A DNA stretch of 24,772 nucleotides from QYOJ01 sp043806735 (GTDB lineage: Bacteria; Bacteroidota; Bacteroidia; Bacteroidales; FEN-979). This document shows positions 21,569 to 24,772 of this stretch, in pieces (the first letter of the stretch is position 1; each line of letters begins with the position of its first letter). The translations under genes were made by a program, and so were the position numbers. The stretch covers positions 1 to 24,772 of the forward strand of contig JAZDGR010000049.1 of NCBI GenBank assembly GCA_043806735.1. The letters are read 5' to 3'. The notes beneath the pieces are model-generated. The model saw nothing but the letters and a program-made list of their open reading frames with translations. It was not told where the DNA came from and made no database searches.

Positions 21569-23509
21569 TTACTTCTTTAAGGTGGGATCCAACTTTTGGG
21601 CTTTGGTGAAAAAGGGTTCGGCCAGATCTTCCTGGTTGAGGAATTTGTATGCAATGGCTACGTTGTAGTATGCTAATACGTTCATCGAATCCAGAGAAAT
21701 CGTCTGTTTAAAATGTTGGATAGCCTTTTCATATTGTCCTAAAGCCCCATAGGTACTTCCCAGGTTAAAATGGGCATCTGTAAAGTAGGGATCGATAGAG
21801 ATGGCTTTCTCAAACAACTCACGGGACTTCTCATAGTCACCCCGGTGAAACCAGAGGATCCCCATGTTTTCATAAGGTAAGGCTACCGTCGGATTGAGTT
21901 TGTTTGATTGTTCATAATACTTCAAGGCGCTATCGCTTTGCCCCAGGTTAAAGTAAGATGCTCCAAGTTCCAGGTGGCAATCCGGAAAAGAAGGATAAAT
22001 GGCAATAGAAGATTTATACTCGTCGACCGACAATTGCAAAAGGGAATCGTATGCAGGAAGGCCTTTTTTCTCTTTCGCGCGTTCACTGAGCGCCCTTCCC
22101 CAATAGAAATGGGTTCGTGATGAATTGGGAGAACGTTTGACATCGGATGAGAATAGGGTCCACTCATCTTTCCACTCAGCATTTCTTATAACCGTCTTGT
22201 AGCTATATAAAAAGAGTATCACACCGGCAATGATAAACATTACTGGATGTCGTGTCCAGGTAAGGGTCATCCCGTTTCCTTCCATCGATTCAGATTTGCG
22301 TTTCCCCAGATAGGACAATAGAATCCCCAAAACGATACAAAATCCGATGGAAGGGGGGTAGAGGAGTCGTTCCCCATAAGAGGTGCCGATAAGGATAAAA
22401 AGATTACTGGCTATACTCATCGTAACCAGGTAAAAAAGAATCCCGAAGACCAATAAGTTGCGTTTCCTGAAATTGATCAGTGCATAAATCAATGCGCCAC
22501 CATATACCAAAAAGGACAACCATGGTCCTGGACTATTCCAGCCCATGATGGGGATTTGATTGTACCCACAATCACAAACTAACTGATAGGGGAAGAGCAG
22601 GACCAATAAGTATTTTCCAAGAATATAGATAGCCGTTGCTGTGCGGGTAGAAAAATCAGGGGCTGCCGACAGCAGATTTTCTACAACCGGGACAGTCGAT
22701 GAGATGGCATATGTATTTATAATAATGGCCCGGATAAAAAGGAAAATGAGTGCAGGAATTGCCAACGTGAAAGCAGCGATCAGATTCTTCTTAAGTTTTG
22801 CATCCGAAAAATACCATCCCGCGAGAGGAAAGATAACGACAAGAGTGATGACACTCTCTTTTGAAAAAAATGCCAGAAAATAGGCGAATCCTGCTCCAAC
22901 AAGGCTTAAGACACGGCTTCTTTTCAGGTAATCAAACAAGCCCAGAAAGGTCAACAAGATAAAAAGGAGCGCCATGATCTCATCGCGGCTTTTAATATTT
23001 GCTACGACTTCGGTATGCACCGGGTGGGTTATCCAGAGAAGACAAATCAGGAGAGAGAGAAGAGGATTTAATGGTGTGAAAACCTTTCGCAAAACAAGTA
23101 AGAGCAATGCACAAGTCAACGCATAAAAGAAGACATTGATCAGATGACTTACCCAAGGCTTATCCGGGGCAATCTGCCACTCAACTGCAAACATGACCTG
23201 GGAAAGTGGACGATAGATTTTATTTGTAAGTGCATTAACCCCAAACCGATAGGGAGTCGATAACAACGTCGGAATCCCTTTCACTCCCTGGGTTACGATC
23301 CTGTTTTTACTCAGAACACCGTAATCATCAAGAACATAGCCATGTGATATGGTATTGGCATATAACACGAAACCGATCAAAAAAACCACCAGCACGAGAA
23401 TCCAATTTTTACTGGCTGGTTGGATCTCGTGCACGGATTGTTTTTTGACCGTCGTTGGTTTCTCTAATTTCCCTCTGTTTTTCTTCGATCTATTCCGCTT
23501 GTGGCTCAT
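21569..23509 (-). CDS. TMTC-like polytopic membrane protein with C-terminal TPR repeats
   Basis: 646 residues. A basic N-terminal tail precedes about ten hydrophobic helices (residues 35-430). The first loop carries VLDDYGVLSKN, the Asp pair typical of GT-C glycosyltransferases, and IYRPLSQVMFAVEW plus ITHPVHTEVVANIKSRDEIMALLF match the TMTC/protein O-mannosyltransferase-like family. From about residue 480 there are four to five TPR units (for example DAHFNLGSTYGALGQYEKAI, AYYNVAIAYKFLNQEDLAEP). The family is thought to move a sugar from a lipid carrier to proteins outside the membrane; the TPRs bind substrate. The start is the ATG at 23507-23509. It is convergent with the T9SS gene and not obviously linked to the biosynthetic cluster. 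Confidence 0.88.
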   Translation of the reverse strand: MSHKRNRSKKNRGKLEKPTTVKKQSVHEIQPASKNWILVLVVFLIGFVLYANTISHGYVLDDYGVLSKNRIVTQGVKGIPTLLSTPYRFGVNALTNKIYRPLSQVMFAVEWQIAPDKPWVSHLINVFFYALTCALLLLVLRKVFTPLNPLLSLLICLLWITHPVHTEVVANIKSRDEIMALLFILLTFLGLFDYLKRSRVLSLVGAGFAYFLAFFSKESVITLVVIFPLAGWYFSDAKLKKNLIAAFTLAIPALIFLFIRAIIINTYAISSTVPVVENLLSAAPDFSTRTATAIYILGKYLLVLLFPYQLVCDCGYNQIPIMGWNSPGPWLSFLVYGGALIYALINFRKRNLLVFGILFYLVTMSIASNLFILIGTSYGERLLYPPSIGFCIVLGILLSYLGKRKSESMEGNGMTLTWTRHPVMFIIAGVILFLYSYKTVIRNAEWKDEWTLFSSDVKRSPNSSRTHFYWGRALSERAKEKKGLPAYDSLLQLSVDEYKSSIAIYPSFPDCHLELGASYFNLGQSDSALKYYEQSNKLNPTVALPYENMGILWFHRGDYEKSRELFEKAISIDPYFTDAHFNLGSTYGALGQYEKAIQHFKQTISLDSMNVLAYYNVAIAYKFLNQEDLAEPFFTKAQKLDPTLKK

Positions 23510-23546
23510 AGTACAGCATAATAGAATATCATGGGATTGGATAGAC

Positions 23547-23576
23547 CAAAAATACTCTTTTCCCGAAAATCGGAAA
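23547..23576 (-). promoter_or_regulatory. Possible promoter of the TMTC-like gene, with an inverted repeat in the spacer
   Basis: The minus strand has TATTTTTG at 23554-23547, fitting the -7 box TAnnTTTG, about 38 bases before the ATG at 23509. Directly upstream, 23559-23576 forms a 7-bp stem with one bulged C and an AAA loop (plus strand TTTCCCGA / TCGGAAA). The inverted repeat occupies the -33/-7 spacer and could be an operator, or mark the end of the gene remnant just upstream. No -33 TTG is seen. Confidence 0.35.
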
Positions 23577-23598
23577 CAGACTTAACCCAATTACTTAT

Positions 23599-23706
23599 TT
23601 ACTTGACAGAGACCAGGCGGATGCCGATGCCGTAGTTGCCAAGCTCGGGGAGGTAGTTGGCGCGGTTGGCCGACCGGAAATCCGGGATCCTTTCAGATCG
23701 AAGTTT
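23599..23706 (-). pseudogene. 3' fragment of an FGE-sulfatase/C-lectin-like gene (possible DGR variable-region relic)
   Basis: A GC-rich patch in AT-rich surroundings. One reverse frame reads PDFRSANRANYLPELGNYGI then GIRLVSVK and a TAA stop at 23601-23599. RSANR...P......IGIRLV is the C-terminal pattern of SUMF1/FGE-type C-lectin domains (RSAxR...P......IGFRLV), the fold most often diversified by DGRs. The frame is closed by a stop at 23707-23709 and there is no start codon, so only about 30 codons of the gene remain. Codons are mainly NNC (gcc, aac, tac, ctc, ccc, ggc, atc), as in the FISUMP 3' end. It is either debris of a truncated gene or a detached variable region. Confidence 0.6.
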
Positions 23707-23763
23707 TTATTTATCTATATGCATCAGACCAAACAGATGCAATTCAAAAATACAATGATCTCT

Positions 23764-23889
23764 TCAAGGGCTTTTCTTGCCCTCTTTTGATTGCTGTCTG
23801 GCCGCTTTACGCTTCCCTTTTTCTTCCCTTTTTTTCTTTTTCTCCAACTCCTTTTTTCGCTTTGTAAAGCTATAAGGTGATTTGTCCAT
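23764..23889 (-). CDS. 41-residue lysine-rich small protein
   Basis: ATG at 23889-23887 to TGA at 23766-23764: MDKSPYSFTKRKKELEKKKK, then REEKGKRKAARQQSKEGKKSP. It is highly basic and probably a single helix with a disordered tail. It starts 13 bases after the stop of the RRM gene, so the two are very likely cotranscribed. I recall similar short basic proteins beside cold-shock/RRM genes in Bacteroidota; an RNA- or ribosome-binding role is a guess. A TGCATC...GATGCA inverted repeat (23720-23741) lies 22 bases after the stop but lacks a T-run. The 250-base stretch from 23510 to 23763 otherwise holds only the promoter and gene relic listed. Confidence 0.65.
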   Translation of the reverse strand: MDKSPYSFTKRKKELEKKKKREEKGKRKAARQQSKEGKKSP

Positions 23890-23902
23890 GTGATTATCTT
23901 TG

Positions 23903-24166
23903 TTATTCCCTGAAAAATTTATCGGGTTTTGGTCGGGCTTCATTAACCGTTATTTGTCTATTGTCAATTTCACGGTCATTAAGCCCTTTGATCGCCTTTC
24001 CGGCTTCATCTTTATTATCCATGACCACAAAACCAAATCCTTTGCTTTGTCCCGTGTACTTGTCACTGATTAATTTCACTGAAGATACTTCACCGTATTC
24101 CTCGAATACTTGTTTCAAATCAGCTTCATTTACCTTATAACTAAGGTTTCCTACATAAATGTTCAT
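23903..24166 (-). CDS. RRM-domain RNA-binding protein
   Basis: 87 residues forming a single RNA-recognition motif: RNP2 IYVGNL (3-8) and RNP1 KGFGFVVM (42-49), with the beta-alpha-beta-beta-alpha-beta order filling the protein. The C-terminus NEARPKPDKFFRE is a short basic tail. Such glycine-poor single-RRM proteins are common in Bacteroidota and cyanobacteria and bind single-stranded RNA, often in cold or stress response. The start is the ATG at 24164-24166, about 100 bases downstream of a good -7 box (24264-24271), so the leader is fairly long and could carry post-transcriptional control. The 41-residue basic gene follows. Confidence 0.95.
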   Translation of the reverse strand: MNIYVGNLSYKVNEADLKQVFEEYGEVSSVKLISDKYTGQSKGFGFVVMDNKDEAGKAIKGLNDREIDNRQITVNEARPKPDKFFRE

Positions 24167-24263
24167 ACGAAAGAGTTTTTAATTTGAATTAGTTGACTGA
24201 AGTAAAAAGGCGGGTTAAATCAGACTAAAAAGAAGGAAAGTAACTCGGGCTTTTAATTCGGTG

Positions 24264-24271
24264 CAAAGGTA
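24264..24271 (-). promoter_or_regulatory. -7 promoter box (TACCTTTG) for the RRM operon
   Basis: The minus strand reads TATTACCTTTGCACCG, sharing TTACCTTTGCACC with the boxes at 1166 and 19015. It lies 98 bases before the RRM ATG, implying a leader of about 90 bases. No -33 TTG was found. The 133-base gap from 24167 to 24299 otherwise shows only this leader and the divergent start of the lipoprotein gene. Confidence 0.5.
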
Positions 24272-24317
24272 ATACTTTTCATATTAATCTGTTATATTTA
24301 TGGTCAAAAATGAAATC

Positions 24318-24655
24318 ATGGAAACGCTATCAAAATTAATTCTGTCGGTTCTTTTACCGCTGCTTTTTCTCTCTCCGGGTTGTTCAGAGAAGGACGAAGA
24401 TTGTTATAATGACGAAGTCAATGACGAGTTTGTCAGGCAGGCAAGTTTTCGGTCAATTTATGATGGCGTTGCCCAGTTCGTGTGCCTTGCTGATTTTGGT
24501 AAGGTTTGTATTTATTCTCCGGCGAAGGTGACCATAAATGTCAATGAAAAATATTTGACACACTGCATCATATCTTTGGTCCAAATTATCGTGGGAAGAA
24601 CCGGCAGCTGGAAGAGCGGCTGGAGGTATCAAAGGAAAATGAGTACCCCTTTTAA
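24318..24655 (+). pseudogene. Small lipoprotein gene, probably frameshifted
   Basis: Reading from ATG 24318: METLSKLILSVLLPLLFLSP, then GCSEKDEDCYNDEV, a lipoprotein signal with lipobox LSPGC (an alternative ATG at 24300 adds six residues). After VTINVNEKYLTH the frame turns into unlikely sequence and runs into the tRNA gene. The -1/+2 frame from the A5 run at about 24546-24550 instead reads KIFDTLHHIFGPNYRGKNRQ, then LEERLEVSKENEYPF and a TAA at 24653-24655, which looks like a genuine C-terminus. A one-base change in the A-run would join both parts into a protein of about 112 residues. The function is unknown. It could be a real frameshift, a sequencing error, or phase variation at the A5 run. 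Confidence 0.55.
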
Positions 24656-24691
24656 AGAAAACCACCTACAAATTATTAATTGTAAGTGGTT
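24656..24691 (-). terminator. Intrinsic terminator downstream of tRNA-Arg
   Basis: On the minus strand AACCACTTACAA (24691-24680), an 8-base loop, then TTGTAGGTGGTT (24671-24660): a 12-bp stem with one T-G wobble, followed directly by TTTCTTT. It begins about 11 bases after the tRNA 3' end. The strand assignment rests on the T-run and on the wobble, which is a C-A mismatch on the other strand. Confidence 0.75.
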
Positions 24692-24702
24692 GATTATCTG
24701 TG

Positions 24703-24772
24703 TGACCCCGGAGGGATTCAAACCCCCAACCTTCTGATCCGTAGTCAGATGCTCTATTCAGTTGAGCTACGG
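24703..24772 (-). tRNA. tRNA-Arg (anticodon ACG), 5' end cut by window edge
   Basis: The reverse complement of the last 70 bases begins CCGTAGCTCAACTGAATAGA, has the anticodon arm TCTGA-CTACGGA-TCAGA with anticodon ACG, a T arm GGGGG-TTTGAAT-CCCTC and the acceptor 3' strand CGGGGTC plus discriminator A. The matching acceptor 5' strand would be GACCCCG, of which only CCG is inside the window, so about four bases are missing. CCA is not encoded at the 3' end (the sequence continues CAC). Confidence 0.93.

Noticed and set aside
23720..23741. TGCATC...GATGCA inverted repeat as an intrinsic terminator
   Set aside because: The stem is only 6 bp with a 10-base loop and no T-run follows on either strand.
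24300..24737. A 145-residue plus-strand protein ending inside the tRNA gene
   Set aside because: The last 40 or so codons overlap the terminator and tRNA and look non-coding; a shorter frameshifted lipoprotein explains the region better.
1..24772. CRISPR array, IS element, integrase or DGR reverse transcriptase
   Set aside because: No regularly spaced direct repeats of 25-40 bp, no transposase or integrase motifs, and no reverse-transcriptase (YxDD-type) protein were found among the open frames.

Overview
The window looks like a Bacteroidota chromosome (Bacteroidales/Flavobacteriia/Chitinophagia-like; species not identifiable). The evidence is promoters with a TAnnTTTG -7 box, a protein with a type IX secretion sorting tail, a FISUMP-domain surface protein, an RRM-type small RNA-binding protein and a TMTC-like membrane/TPR protein. 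Coding is dense, with many 4-30 bp gene overlaps.

Positions 1-19022 (all minus strand, read right to left) are one large biosynthetic cluster for a polyene-type fatty-acid-like product: aryl polyene / flexirubin / ladderane-like. Its promoter-proximal end is visible at about 19022 and it runs off the left edge inside an enoyl-CoA hydratase gene. In transcription order it encodes: FabG ketoreductase, elongating ketosynthase KS4, acyl carrier protein ACP2, LpxL-like acyltransferase, B12-binding-type radical SAM enzyme, ApeP-like hot-dog dehydratase, a small unknown protein, a BtrH-like acyltransferase, a two-gene ABC exporter, a YbgC-like thioesterase, KS3 with a half-length KS-like partner, ACP1, KS2 with chain-length-factor-like CLF2, KS1 with CLF1, a membrane-anchored polysaccharide deacetylase, a LolA-like carrier, a lipoprotein, a FabZ-like protein, a FadM-like thioesterase and the truncated hydratase. 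Seven thiolase-fold proteins form three catalytic/non-catalytic pairs plus one single KS. I infer that the KS:CLF pairs and KR/DH enzymes build a conjugated chain on the ACPs, that the radical SAM enzyme tailors it, that the acyltransferases and BtrH-like protein release or attach it, and that the ABC exporter, LolA-like carrier and lipoprotein move it to the outer membrane. No dialkylresorcinol (DarA/DarB), ammonia-lyase, aryl-CoA ligase or MMPL gene is seen here; they could lie left of position 1.

Positions 19023-21561 (plus strand) hold two secreted proteins. The first is a FISUMP-domain protein whose 3' 216 bases have clearly different codon use, rich in NNC codons, followed by a small hairpin. 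This looks like the variable region of a diversity-generating retroelement (DGR) target. The second is a beta-rich surface protein with a T9SS sorting domain. Convergent to it (21569-23509, minus) is a TMTC-like glycosyltransferase/TPR membrane protein.

Positions 23510-24772 hold a GC-rich 3' fragment of an FGE/C-lectin-like gene (a second possible DGR variable-region relic), a 41-residue lysine-rich gene, the RRM protein gene, a probably frameshifted small lipoprotein gene, a terminator and a truncated tRNA-Arg. No reverse transcriptase or template repeat is in the window, so the DGR idea is a hypothesis. Intragenic heptanucleotide repeats and a palindromic insertion inside cluster genes are the other unusual features.
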